Shown here: positions 1 to 8,878 of the stretch, in pieces
Numbering within the stretch: position 1 is the first letter of the stretch
Layout: each line of letters begins with the position of its first letter
From: Acinetobacter parvus DSM 16617 = CIP 108168
GTDB lineage: Bacteria > Pseudomonadota > Gammaproteobacteria > Pseudomonadales > Moraxellaceae
Assembly: GCF_000368025.1 (NCBI RefSeq)
Contig: NZ_KB849212.1
Location: forward strand, 698,978 to 762,977
Length of the DNA: 64,000 nt
Direction: 5' to 3'
Program-made: the position numbers and the translations under genes
The notes under the pieces: generated by a model
What the model saw: only the letters and a program-made list of their open reading frames with translations
Databases searched by the model: none
Told to the model about the DNA's origin: nothing

Positions 1-1
1 A

Positions 2-142
2 TCCAACAAACAGCAAGGGCAAATCTTTATTGATGCGGCTCAACCCATCCGTTTCGGTCTAGGGCTTTCTCAGGAACGACATTTCTACCTGTTCCATGCC
101 CTCAAAAAAATCCAGTCACAATATAAACCTGAACGAAGATAA
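2..142 (+). CDS. C-terminal end of an unidentified protein (partial)
   Basis: An open frame runs in from the window edge and stops at TAA 140-142. The last 46 residues include the stretch FGLGLSQERHFYLFHALKK and end in a basic tail. The start lies outside the window. I do not recognise the family with confidence; a DUF2244-like membrane protein is possible but cannot be tested on this fragment. It converges with the crotonase gene on the other strand. Confidence 0.45.
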   Translation, partial: SNKQQGQIFIDAAQPIRFGLGLSQERHFYLFHALKKIQSQYKPERR

Positions 143-200
143 ACCGATTTAAAATTATTCACCGACACTCCCTCATGGCATGAATTGTCAATTCTGGTTT

Positions 201-983
201 TTATTGCCCTTTAAACTGTGGCAAACGTCTCTCCAGCATGGCACGTACTCCCTCTTGTGCATCTTCTGATACAAACAGTGGTTTGAGATAACTGTCCATG
301 TTCTGGAATGCAAAAGTCTGCCCCTGTGTCACCGCATCGGTTGCCGAAGCCAATAAGGCCTGTACAGCAAGCGGTGCAGCAATACAAATTTCTTTGGCAA
401 TTTCGATGGCACGTTGCAATTGTTTACCATTTTCAACAATCTCAGACACAAGATTCAGTTGATCAGCCGTTTTGCTATTAAAGGTCTTACCTGTTAACAA
501 ATACGGCATGGCCTTTTGCCAACCTGCCGCTTGTACAAAACGTACGGTTGCGCCTCCAAAAGGCATAATTCCGCGTAGCACTTCAAGCTGACCAAATACC
601 GTATTTTCACTGGCAATCACCACATCAGCATTCAGCATCAACTCCACCCCAGCGGTATAACAAATCCCTTGTACTGCGACAACGACAGGCTTTGTTCTGT
701 GCCGCCCACCAACACCCCAGGGATTAATTTGGCTTTCCCCAAAATTAAAAATGCCCTGTGGAATTTTGGGTTGTAATTCCACCAAGTCCAGACCTGCCGT
801 GAAATGATCACCATGTGCAAAAATCACGGCGCAACGTAATTCAGGATTGTTCTCATATTCGGTTAAAGCCAGAGATAAATCCTCAATCATATGACTATCA
901 AAGGCATTTCGTTTTGCGACCCGATCCAAACCAATCAACATCATGCGATCAATAATTTCGCGGCTTACTTTTCCTGAACTCAT
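201..983 (-). CDS. Enoyl-CoA hydratase/isomerase (crotonase) family protein
   Basis: This 260-residue protein has the crotonase fold signature. The oxyanion-hole segments are FTAGLDL (about residues 61-67) and CYTAGVEL (108-115). Both acid residues of the hydratase type are present, E114 and E134 (in FGQLEVLRGIMP). Family members hydrate or isomerise acyl-CoA in the cytoplasm, usually in fatty-acid or aromatic degradation, but the substrate cannot be read from sequence. ATG at 981-983 lies 12 bases after the jetD stop on the same strand, so it may be read through from the Wadjet operon without being functionally linked to it. No other acyl-CoA genes are nearby. Confidence 0.85.
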   Translation of the reverse strand: MSSGKVSREIIDRMMLIGLDRVAKRNAFDSHMIEDLSLALTEYENNPELRCAVIFAHGDHFTAGLDLVELQPKIPQGIFNFGESQINPWGVGGRHRTKPVVVAVQGICYTAGVELMLNADVVIASENTVFGQLEVLRGIMPFGGATVRFVQAAGWQKAMPYLLTGKTFNSKTADQLNLVSEIVENGKQLQRAIEIAKEICIAAPLAVQALLASATDAVTQGQTFAFQNMDSYLKPLFVSEDAQEGVRAMLERRLPQFKGQ

Positions 984-995
984 TTTTGTATTTCC

Positions 996-2210
996 TCATT
1001 TTTTTAATAACTTCGATTCTACTGTCAAATATAAATTTATCCAGTCATTGCTGATTCGTTCCTGTTCCAGTCGCTTATTTTTATAGCAATTCTTTCTTAA
1101 AGCATGAAACAAACTCAACTCTTCTGCTGTTAAATATTGCGGTTCGCTAAAGACAGAATCAGGTTCATCGACCATTTTATCCTGAAATTGCAGTACTGTG
1201 GCTTCATCCATCATTAAAGGAATAACATCCGGAATTTTTTGGCGTACCATGCTCAGGATATTTAAACCCTCTGAATCCAGATCACCCCAGTAATAAACTT
1301 TTTTATGTTGTAGCCAAGCCGCATCCAGCCATTTGATATTTTTACCGCCGCCACAGACCACGATACTGTTTTCCAACATAGGTAAGGCTAAACCTGACTG
1401 AATATTTTCAACCACAATAATATGTTGGGCAGGCAATTCAAATTCTGTCAATACATCAGTCGAAAGCTGAAAGACTGGAAATCCACCCAATGATTGTTGC
1501 ACTTTGGCACATAAGGGTTTGATCATTAGCCAGCCTTTAGGATGATCCAGACAATTAAGCCAACTGAGTAATCCCCCTGTTGCTTGTATTTCGCCTTGAT
1601 GCAAGACATCACAAATAGCTTCCACAAAAATCAGATTTTTTTCTAAAAATTTGGTATCGACATGCTGTAAAGGCAATGCTCTTAAATAATGCCCTGCGCC
1701 CATATTTGCTTTAAGCTGGGCAATCAAGTGGATCAGTAATTGCCAATCATGTTCAGGGTATTGTTCAATCTGTTCTAAATATTCAATTAATGTAGAAAAT
1801 AGTGCATATTCTATATGTGGCTCTACAAATAGCTGTTGCAACAGAAAGGAAATTTTGTCTGAAATTTTTTTAAATCGCTGTTGCTGTCCTAACAACTCCA
1901 CCATGACATCCAATGTAGGAATGACCAGTTTGACAGGGACATGCTGTGTTGCCAACTGTTTAAATTGACGTTGTTGCCATTCCACCAGATCAGGATAGCC
2001 AAAATTTTTCCATGTCTTAAAAAATGTATGGAAATGATCCATATCTGCAAATGCCTGCTGACCTGTCGGGGCTTTGAGTGAAAGTACAATCGGGAATGGA
2101 CGTTGATGGCGCAAACGTTGTTTTAAATGCCGTGGATGATCCCATTCTTTCTTGCGTAACTGAGCGATGGCATCATCAGGCAAAATTCCCCATGCTACTG
2201 TTTTAGCCAT
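996..2210 (-). CDS. jetD: Wadjet protein JetD (DUF3322/DUF2220 nuclease)
   Basis: JetD is the Toprim-like nuclease subunit of type I Wadjet, which recognises and cuts circular plasmid DNA. The N-terminal part matches DUF3322 (opening MAKTVAWGILPDDAIAQL). The C-terminal part matches DUF2220, with the acidic YYWGDLDSEG motif near residue 310 as the likely metal-binding site. I chose ATG at 2210, which overlaps the end of jetC as ATGGCTAA, a classic coupling arrangement. A TTG 15 bases upstream could add five residues but is less likely. The frame is intact and all motifs look normal, so loss of function, if any, comes from jetB upstream. It is the last Wadjet gene. Confidence 0.9.
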   Translation of the reverse strand: MAKTVAWGILPDDAIAQLRKKEWDHPRHLKQRLRHQRPFPIVLSLKAPTGQQAFADMDHFHTFFKTWKNFGYPDLVEWQQRQFKQLATQHVPVKLVIPTLDVMVELLGQQQRFKKISDKISFLLQQLFVEPHIEYALFSTLIEYLEQIEQYPEHDWQLLIHLIAQLKANMGAGHYLRALPLQHVDTKFLEKNLIFVEAICDVLHQGEIQATGGLLSWLNCLDHPKGWLMIKPLCAKVQQSLGGFPVFQLSTDVLTEFELPAQHIIVVENIQSGLALPMLENSIVVCGGGKNIKWLDAAWLQHKKVYYWGDLDSEGLNILSMVRQKIPDVIPLMMDEATVLQFQDKMVDEPDSVFSEPQYLTAEELSLFHALRKNCYKNKRLEQERISNDWINLYLTVESKLLKK

Positions 2211-5200
2211 GAAGCTCAATTCCAAGTTGCTGCGCCTCGATGGCTATGGTCTGTTTGCGTTGCTGCATCCGTTCATCAATCTCTTGCCATGTGACTTCAC
2301 ATAAATGGCTTTCATGTTGGTCAATATCACGTTCAGCAATCAGTAATGATCGGGCAGATTCACGTGCCAGATTCAGGTTTTTATAGGGTGTAATCAGATT
2401 GACATGTATTTTGAGTGCCTTAAATACTTTTAGCACACGGCGACTGACTGCTTCAGCGGTATTGGAAAAAGCTTCATCTAAAAATACAGTGCTATAAATC
2501 GGGTAATCATAACCATCAGGTGTCAATACATAAGCTAAACTTGCTGCGACAATCGTACCTGCAAAGGATTCTTTTTCACCGCCTGATTTTCCACTAGAGG
2601 ATTCCAACACATCCCTTATTTCACTTGTTTGCGCATCCACTTCTTCGGCATGGAATGACATTTGATAACGAGGATCAAGCAAACGTAAACTTTCCTGATT
2701 ATTGGCAGTTGCCGAGCTACTGGCTCTGTCCAAAATCGCCATTAACTCCGCCAAGTGTTTAAAACGACGTTCATATTCTTCACTATTCACGCCAGATAAA
2801 ACCTGTTTTAAACGTTGTTCGAAATCGTGTACATGTGGATATTTTTCTTTCTTATAGCCCAGTCTTAAATAGCTGCCGAGCTTAAATTCCGTGCGTTGTA
2901 ATACCTGATTAATCATGTCAATTCGGTCAATGATTTCTTCCCGATTTGCATTCAATTTATCCTGAATCACACTTAAAGACTGAGCGGTGTGTTTATGCAA
3001 ACGTTGCTGGAATTGCTCAACCAGATTCGGCAAACCCTCCTGCTGTAATTCCTGCAAATAGGCAACATAATCCTCTAAAGCAGCCAGCCCTGTCGCCCAT
3101 TCTCGTTGTAAGGGAATATGTGCCCATTTATCTTTACCACGAAATGCTCCAATAATTCCTATTGCCGTATTACTTGCCTTTGCTTTCTGATCATTCGCTT
3201 GTCCAACCAGTTCATCTAGCTCTTTTTCGAATTTGCCTTGCAACGCATCATCTAGTTGTTTGACTTCGCCTATCCGTTGTTTCAATAATTGTCGGGCATC
3301 ATCACTGATTCCCTGCTCAGCTGCTTGTTGTGCTTTTTGCTGTTTTAACTGGGTATCACGATGTTGCTGTTCTAACTGACCTCGGATTTTTTGTGACTCA
3401 CCTTTTTGTAAGCGAATCTGTTTGAGCTCATTTTTTGCATCTTCCCAACGCTGGCGAGCCTGTTCAGCATCAGAATCTGCCTGCTGTAAACGCTGCAAGT
3501 CCTGTTGGGTTTGTTGCTGACGTTGTTGCCAATACGGTAAATTAATAGTATCCCATTGATAACGCTGCAATCTTTCCCACATGCCTTTTTGCTGATTCAC
3601 ATTATTAAGTAACTGCCGAGCCTGTTCAATCTGTTGGTATAGCTGTTTAAGCTGTTGTTCTAACTGACTATATTCATGTTTAAGCAAGCTCAGACGAGAG
3701 GTATTGGAAAAGCCCAGACACCATGCTTTACGATCATCAACACGTTGTTGGTCTTTTTTCTCAAAGCGTCCTCGTTCTAAATGAATTAAGCCCTGTTGAG
3801 TCATGGAAAATGGCATATGATCCAGTATTTGGGTATTACTCACGCAATTTAAATCAAAACGCTGTAAATGCTGTTTTAACCAGTCACGATAGGCGTGTTC
3901 TCGCCAAAGCAACTTCCCAAGAAAACCATTGTCCTTAAAATGGACATGCTCCACTTGTTCTAGATTAACCACCTGTAAACGCACATGGGTTTTATTATTA
4001 CGCGCATTGACCCATTTGGTCACCATCGAATAACGATGCTGTGGCACAAGTAATGTGGTTTTGAGTCCACCTAATGCTCGCTCAATCGCGCCTTGCCATG
4101 CTTTTTCGTGCTCTTTAACATCAATTAATTCCCCAATAAACATCAGTTCATGTTCATCAAAAGATAAATGCTGTTTTAATTCATCACGTAAACGCAATAA
4201 ATGCACATCATGAATATTACTATCGGGTCTGGCTTCAATTTCCTGAATATCTTCCTGAATATCTTTGAGCTGTTGTTGGGTTTGTGCGTATTTTCCACTG
4301 ATTTCAGCAAATTCATCCTGACGTTGCTTGGTATCCTGTTCAGTATTGACCAATTTTTCAGTCGCAATACCCTGATTTTCCAGCAAAGCATGCTCGGTTA
4401 AATCATCCGCAAGTTGTAACTGTCGGGCATCGTCCTGATAACGAGATGCTTCTATAACCAGACTTTTGAGTTTATCTGTAATAAAACCCAGTTCTTTGTG
4501 CAGATTTTCAATCTGATGACCACCCAACTGTAAATATTCCTCATGACGACGTTCCTGCCGTGTCTCTGCATCCTGTTCCAGTTGTTCAATCTGCTGAAAT
4601 TGTTGTTTGAGTTGTAGCAATTCCTGTTCAAGCTGCTGTAACTTTTCAGTCCATAATGCGGCAAATAATTCACCAAAATAAGCAGCAATCGATTGTTTTT
4701 CCAAATGAAGCTGCGCTAAACGCTGCGTCAATTCGGCAATTTGTTCAGCACATTGTGGCAAACGCTCTAAATGCTCCACCTGTTCACGCGTATCCACCAG
4801 ATGCTTATAATTGGCTTCTAAATCAGCAAATTCATTCACCGCCGTTTGTGCAGTTTCTCGTAAATTACTCGGCTCTAACACCAATTCCCGAATCAGCTTG
4901 GTTAAATCATCAATTTTCTTTAAACCCAATGCTCGGGAAAGTAATGCAGGTGCATTCTGATTGTCCATAAATAAATATTTACGGTACATATCCTGATAGC
5001 TTTTAAAATCACTTTCAAAATAATGAATACGCTGATCTGTCTTGGGATTAAAATGCTGTTTCAGTTGGCGTGTATTACCATCGGCAAAAATCTCTAATAC
5101 TTCAGTCAGTAACACATTGCGACTGGCTATCATATATAAACGATTGACATCACTGAGTGAATTTTTGCCTTGTCCAAGCCAAAACAAGCCAATCAGGGTA

Positions 5201-5580
5201 ATCTGAGAACCATCCTCTGCAATATACAAGGCTCGTAGTGCCGTGGTTACAGCTTTTTCTCGTTTACTTTTGACTTTGGTAGTGGAACCATCATGTTCAG
5301 AGCCGTAACTGCCACGCATATAGGTCACTAAAGAACGATCTGAACGGTCACCCTGTGCGGCTGCTACGTTAAAACTGGCTTTGCTGGCAGGTTGTAACAA
5401 TGCCATCAGTCCATCAATAAAGGTAGATTTACCAGCACCATTGTCACCTGTAATCAACGTCCCTTCAGGATCAATTCGGGCTGTATGTAAATTATGGAAT
5501 GAGCCCCAGTTAAACACGGAAATCTCAGCCAGACGAATTTGTCCCTGAGCAAATAAAGTATCCAAAGTCATTTCTTGCAT
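2203..5580 (-). CDS. jetC: Wadjet protein JetC (SMC/MukB-like ATPase)
   Basis: JetC is the SMC-like motor of Wadjet; with JetA and JetB it forms a MukBEF-like complex that extrudes DNA loops and presents plasmids to JetD. The 1125 residues begin with a Walker A GDNGAGKS at 45-52, continue as long glutamine-rich coiled coil, and end with the signature SSGKSGGEKESFAG and Walker B region TVFLDEAFSN, giving a split ABC head. ATG at 5580 overlaps the jetB stop as TAATG, so its translation would normally be coupled to jetB. The IS5 insertion in jetB removes that coupling from the natural frame. The coding sequence itself is intact. Confidence 0.93.
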   Translation of the reverse strand: MQEMTLDTLFAQGQIRLAEISVFNWGSFHNLHTARIDPEGTLITGDNGAGKSTFIDGLMALLQPASKASFNVAAAQGDRSDRSLVTYMRGSYGSEHDGSTTKVKSKREKAVTTALRALYIAEDGSQITLIGLFWLGQGKNSLSDVNRLYMIASRNVLLTEVLEIFADGNTRQLKQHFNPKTDQRIHYFESDFKSYQDMYRKYLFMDNQNAPALLSRALGLKKIDDLTKLIRELVLEPSNLRETAQTAVNEFADLEANYKHLVDTREQVEHLERLPQCAEQIAELTQRLAQLHLEKQSIAAYFGELFAALWTEKLQQLEQELLQLKQQFQQIEQLEQDAETRQERRHEEYLQLGGHQIENLHKELGFITDKLKSLVIEASRYQDDARQLQLADDLTEHALLENQGIATEKLVNTEQDTKQRQDEFAEISGKYAQTQQQLKDIQEDIQEIEARPDSNIHDVHLLRLRDELKQHLSFDEHELMFIGELIDVKEHEKAWQGAIERALGGLKTTLLVPQHRYSMVTKWVNARNNKTHVRLQVVNLEQVEHVHFKDNGFLGKLLWREHAYRDWLKQHLQRFDLNCVSNTQILDHMPFSMTQQGLIHLERGRFEKKDQQRVDDRKAWCLGFSNTSRLSLLKHEYSQLEQQLKQLYQQIEQARQLLNNVNQQKGMWERLQRYQWDTINLPYWQQRQQQTQQDLQRLQQADSDAEQARQRWEDAKNELKQIRLQKGESQKIRGQLEQQHRDTQLKQQKAQQAAEQGISDDARQLLKQRIGEVKQLDDALQGKFEKELDELVGQANDQKAKASNTAIGIIGAFRGKDKWAHIPLQREWATGLAALEDYVAYLQELQQEGLPNLVEQFQQRLHKHTAQSLSVIQDKLNANREEIIDRIDMINQVLQRTEFKLGSYLRLGYKKEKYPHVHDFEQRLKQVLSGVNSEEYERRFKHLAELMAILDRASSSATANNQESLRLLDPRYQMSFHAEEVDAQTSEIRDVLESSSGKSGGEKESFAGTIVAASLAYVLTPDGYDYPIYSTVFLDEAFSNTAEAVSRRVLKVFKALKIHVNLITPYKNLNLARESARSLLIAERDIDQHESHLCEVTWQEIDERMQQRKQTIAIEAQQLGIELHG

Positions 5581-5764
5581 TATACCTTTCCTTTATTCTG
5601 CTCGCATTGATGCATAGCTGCTTTATCTGCCAGTTGCTCATATTCGGTCAATAAACTTTGTAGAAATTCAGCATTGACCACATAACGGATAATCGGTGTA
5701 ATTTCATAACGCCCATCCTCACCTCGTATTACACTGAGAATTTTCTTTTCACTGAATTTATCTA

Positions 5765-6579
5765 GGGCTTGTTGAGAATTAACAAAGGCTACTGATTAAT
5801 TTATAATAGTACTATGGATAGATACATACTTACTGATGCCCAATGGGCAAAAATGGAACCTTTTTGCCTAGGTAAAGTGACCGATCGAGGTCGTAGTGGA
5901 AAAGATAATCGATTATTTTTAGAAGCAGTCCTATGGATTGCCCGTACGGGCAGTCCATGGCGTGATCTACCTGCTCATTTTGGTAAATGGAATACCGTCT
6001 TTAAAAGATACCGTGACTGGGTTAAAGCTGGTGTATTTGAAACTATTTTTGCATCTGTAAATGAAGATGTTGATTTGGAATACGCCATGATTGATGGAAC
6101 GATTGTTAAAGTTCATCGACATGGGCAAGGTGCAAAAGGGGGACTTTCAAACAGTCTATAGGTAAATCTCGAGGTGGAATGACCTGTAAAATTCTTGCCT
6201 TAGTGGATAGTCTAGGTAACCTCATTAAGTTTCGATTAATGCCTGGTCAATATCACGATTTAGTAGAAACCAAACCTTTAATCGAAGATGTTGATTTTCA
6301 AGCATTACTAGCGGATAAAGCATTTGATGCAGATTGGCTCATCCAAGAACTCAATGAACGTAAAGTGAAAGTGGTGATCCCACCCAAATCTAATCGAAAA
6401 GTAATGAGAGCATTTGATACGACTATGTATAAATGGCGTCATCTCATTGAAAACTATTTCTGTAAGTTAAAAGAATTTAAACGTATAGCGATGCGTAGTT
6501 GTAAAACAGATACGAGTTTTGAAGCCATGATTCAATTGTGTGCGAGTGTAATTAACTCTCGGTAATTCTCAACAGACCC
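5765..6579 (+). mobile_element. IS5-family insertion sequence (815 bp) inside jetB
   Basis: The left terminal repeat is GGGCTTGTTGAGAATTAAC at 5765-5783. The right end, read inwards, is GGGTCTGTTGAGAATTACC ending at 6579. CTAG is present at both junctions (5762-5765 and 6579-6582), so the exact ends are ambiguous by one or two bases; the duplication is TA or CTAG, both compatible with IS5-family targets. The single transposase is split in two overlapping frames, as in the IS427 group. The element is oriented opposite to the jet operon. Confidence 0.88.
5814..6565 (+). CDS. IS5-family transposase (two frames, -1 programmed frameshift)
   Basis: The first frame starts at ATG 5814 (MDRYILTDAQWAKMEPF) and stops at 6161. 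The second frame, -1 relative to it, carries GGTFKQSIGKSRGGM and runs to 6565. The likely slip site is the AAAAGGGGG run at 6134-6142, as in IS427-type elements. The DDE triad is visible: D in AMIDGTIVK, D in LLADKAFD and E in HLIENYFCKLK. The fused product of about 250 residues has normal family length, so the transposase could be active. It catalyses cut-and-paste movement of the surrounding element. Confidence 0.88.
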
Positions 6580-7200
6580 TAGTGTGCCACTTAGTTTTTT
6601 ACGGTCTTTACTGTCATGATTGGTAATCGGAATAAAAGGGGTCAAACTTGCCTGAATTCGTTCCAGATCAATAATAATTTTTTGCTCACCTGCGGTTTCC
6701 CGCTCCTGATAATATTTCCGTAAAATGAGTAATACCAAAGTGTCATATAAGGTTAAGGTACGCTTTCGAATCAGCGTAGGGAAATCATCCGATAATGCTG
6801 TATCGTCATTTTCATCATTGATGTTTTCAGTATTAATAATATACGCCACGCCCTGTTTGGCATCTAAAACCAGTTGAATATATACTTCGGCAAGATGCTG
6901 GCGAATCACTGTTTCATAACGACATAACACATCAAACAGTTTTAGATTTTCAGCTGCCAGAATCGTTCCCTGTCGCATCAAATAGACCAAAACCCGTCTG
7001 GCTTCATGCGGCATACTAGATAGTTCATCACTTAGCTGTAAATCGTTCTCCACCTCTTGATCTGCTTCAACTTCTATCAGTTCATCTTCGACTTCGACTT
7101 CGGCGATGCGCTGCGGTTGAATATCATGATTTTCGTCTGATGTTGGGCGACGCACCCTATCAAAAAAACTGCTCTCTTGTGGTTGCATGTCTCTACACTC

Positions 7201-8667
7201 TTATAATGCCAATTCATCTAAATTTTCAGGGAATAATTCTGCACTTAAATAATAGGTCGGGATACGGGCTTGTAGATTCACGCCATGTTGATCCTGAAAT
7301 TGAATCTGCTCATTTTGTTCTGTTAATTGCGGCGCTTTAATGGCTTTGGCAATTCGTAAGTATGCCACCAATTCCTCCAGACCTGCCTGTAATGGATGTT
7401 CTTGGGTTAAATGTGCAATACTCATAACCCCTTTTTTCAGCAATGTATGGCGTGCTTTCTCAGCAACCTCTCGTACCTGTACACTGTCCAGATAGTGCAG
7501 CATTTGATTACTCGGTTCTTTACGATTTTGTTGTTGCTGTACGCCACGTGTATCCATGTGTTCATTCGGACTTTTCAAAGCAAAATTTTCAGGTGAGCTG
7601 ATCTGAACCGAACCGACTGCCAAATACACCTGCATTTCGGTTTTTAAATCACACTGCTGTTCCAGTGTTAAATTCACTGCCTGTTTTTCCAGTTGCGATA
7701 GCAAACGCTCGATCATACGATTTTCCAGTGCAGCTCCACTTTCAATATATGCCCGCAATCCCTCTTCAGTACGGCGACGCACCTGAAATACCCGACCACT
7801 TTCCCGCGCCAGTTCACGCATGAGCTGTCCTAGATATTTCTTTTGTGCTTCACTAAGTTGCTGTGCTACAGGGTGATTGAGAATACTGCGTAGTTGTTCC
7901 CGAAACTCAGTGGAACGATCCTGATCCTGTAATAATTGACAGAAACCATCAAAAGCACTGCCAGCATCGCTTTTGGCAAGTAATTGCTCTTTTTGCATCA
8001 ATGCCAGTAACACTTCACCTCGTGAAGCGTTGCCCTCAATCATATCAATTCTTAACTCTTTATCTAACTGACGAATTTCATCTTCAACTCGCCTAAAATC
8101 ACCTGTTAAAATAGAAGCCAGTTGATAAATTTCCCGAATCCGTTCCCGTTGTTCCGCTTCATTGAGCTGCGTCACCACCCCTGCATGCAAGTCATCAATT
8201 TCTTGTTGAATCTGGGCTTTCTTTTGTTCTAATAAGTTGACACGATCATCAATACTGTCGCTAATGGCAACCACGAAATCCCGTACTGCATCCTGTACAA
8301 TTCTCAAATGTGAGGCAGTAGTACTGCTATGACGCTCGTCTAGATTGCGACAAAAACGCAATACTGTTTCACTGGCATCAGTCTTGCTGAGCATGTCATC
8401 CATTTCACGCAACCAGCCTGCCTTAATCCAGCTATTTAAATAATAGGCTGCATTATTTTCGGTTTGCCACAATCCCTGTTCGCGACTATATTTAATAAAT
8501 TCATCCAGTAAGCTTCGGGCACGACCATAGGGAACTTCGGTTTCTTCGACAAATAAATCGGCAATAAATGCTAAAATGTGTGGCGCATTTTCTGCTCTTA
8601 ATAATTTCCAGACTGGACTTTCATGATATAAACGGCGGTAAGTTGCCTGTATCCCCTGAATATTCAT
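7201..8667 (-). CDS. jetA: Wadjet protein JetA (DUF3375, MukF-like kleisin)
   Basis: JetA is the kleisin subunit that closes the JetC ring. The 488-residue protein matches DUF3375: the opening segment IQGIQATYRRLYHESPVWKLL, a long central coiled coil (about residues 135-215), and a C-terminal domain ending ELFPENLDELAL. ATG at 8665-8667 is the first gene of a minus-strand operon jetA-jetB-jetC-jetD; jetB starts 12 bases after its stop. The reading frame is complete. Its upstream region is shared with the divergent sbcDC genes and holds a 26-base imperfect palindrome. Confidence 0.9.
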   Translation of the reverse strand: MNIQGIQATYRRLYHESPVWKLLRAENAPHILAFIADLFVEETEVPYGRARSLLDEFIKYSREQGLWQTENNAAYYLNSWIKAGWLREMDDMLSKTDASETVLRFCRNLDERHSSTTASHLRIVQDAVRDFVVAISDSIDDRVNLLEQKKAQIQQEIDDLHAGVVTQLNEAEQRERIREIYQLASILTGDFRRVEDEIRQLDKELRIDMIEGNASRGEVLLALMQKEQLLAKSDAGSAFDGFCQLLQDQDRSTEFREQLRSILNHPVAQQLSEAQKKYLGQLMRELARESGRVFQVRRRTEEGLRAYIESGAALENRMIERLLSQLEKQAVNLTLEQQCDLKTEMQVYLAVGSVQISSPENFALKSPNEHMDTRGVQQQQNRKEPSNQMLHYLDSVQVREVAEKARHTLLKKGVMSIAHLTQEHPLQAGLEELVAYLRIAKAIKAPQLTEQNEQIQFQDQHGVNLQARIPTYYLSAELFPENLDELAL

Positions 8668-8711
8668 ATTTTCTCATACATCATGAATATAAAAACTTAT
8701 CATATCAATAA

Positions 8712-8737
8712 TTCAGTCAACTCTATAGTTAACTGAA
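8712..8737. promoter_or_regulatory. Imperfect 26-bp palindrome between jetA and sbcD (candidate operator)
   Basis: The half-sites TTCAGTCAACT and AGTTAACTGAA are separated by CTAT and match as an inverted repeat at 10 of 11 positions. It lies 45-70 bases before the jetA start and about 140 bases before sbcD. Dyads of this size often bind a dimeric repressor. No candidate regulator gene is adjacent, so the role is inferred. Confidence 0.4.
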
Positions 8738-8878
8738 TAAACTCAACGACTCAAGATGTCGTAGTTATAAAAAATACATTTTTAAGCATCACTTTTATCT
8801 TTAACCATTCTTTTGCAAATTGTCATGTACAATTTTATGCTACCTTATTCCCATACAAAAATAGGGATTTTCTATTTC

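Larger units (their letters stand above)
5580..7188 (-). pseudogene. jetB: jetB (DUF4194, MukE-like Wadjet subunit), split by an IS5-family element
   Basis: JetB is the winged-helix (MukE/DUF4194) subunit bridging JetA and JetC. The N-terminal part reads from ATG 7188 to ...KKLSGTL near 6582, then runs into the IS and ends after about 15 foreign residues. The missing tail is present beyond the IS: DKFSEKKILSVIRGEDG onward, ending HQCEQNKGKV with TAA at 5580-5582. Removing the element and one copy of the target duplication rejoins both parts in frame as SGTL-DKFSEKK, a 263-residue protein. No other lesion is visible, suggesting a recent insertion. The acidic N-terminal region (VEVEDELIEVEAD) is normal for the family. 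The truncated product lacks about 60 residues and is probably inactive. Confidence 0.9.

Noticed and set aside
2211..2225. TTG start giving a longer JetD
   Set aside because: ATG 2210 overlaps the jetC stop in the typical ATGGCTAA coupling pattern and has a conventional start codon.
4656..4970. 104-codon plus-strand frame opposite jetC
   Set aside because: It is antisense to an intact coiled-coil coding region and has no ribosome-binding site or domain.
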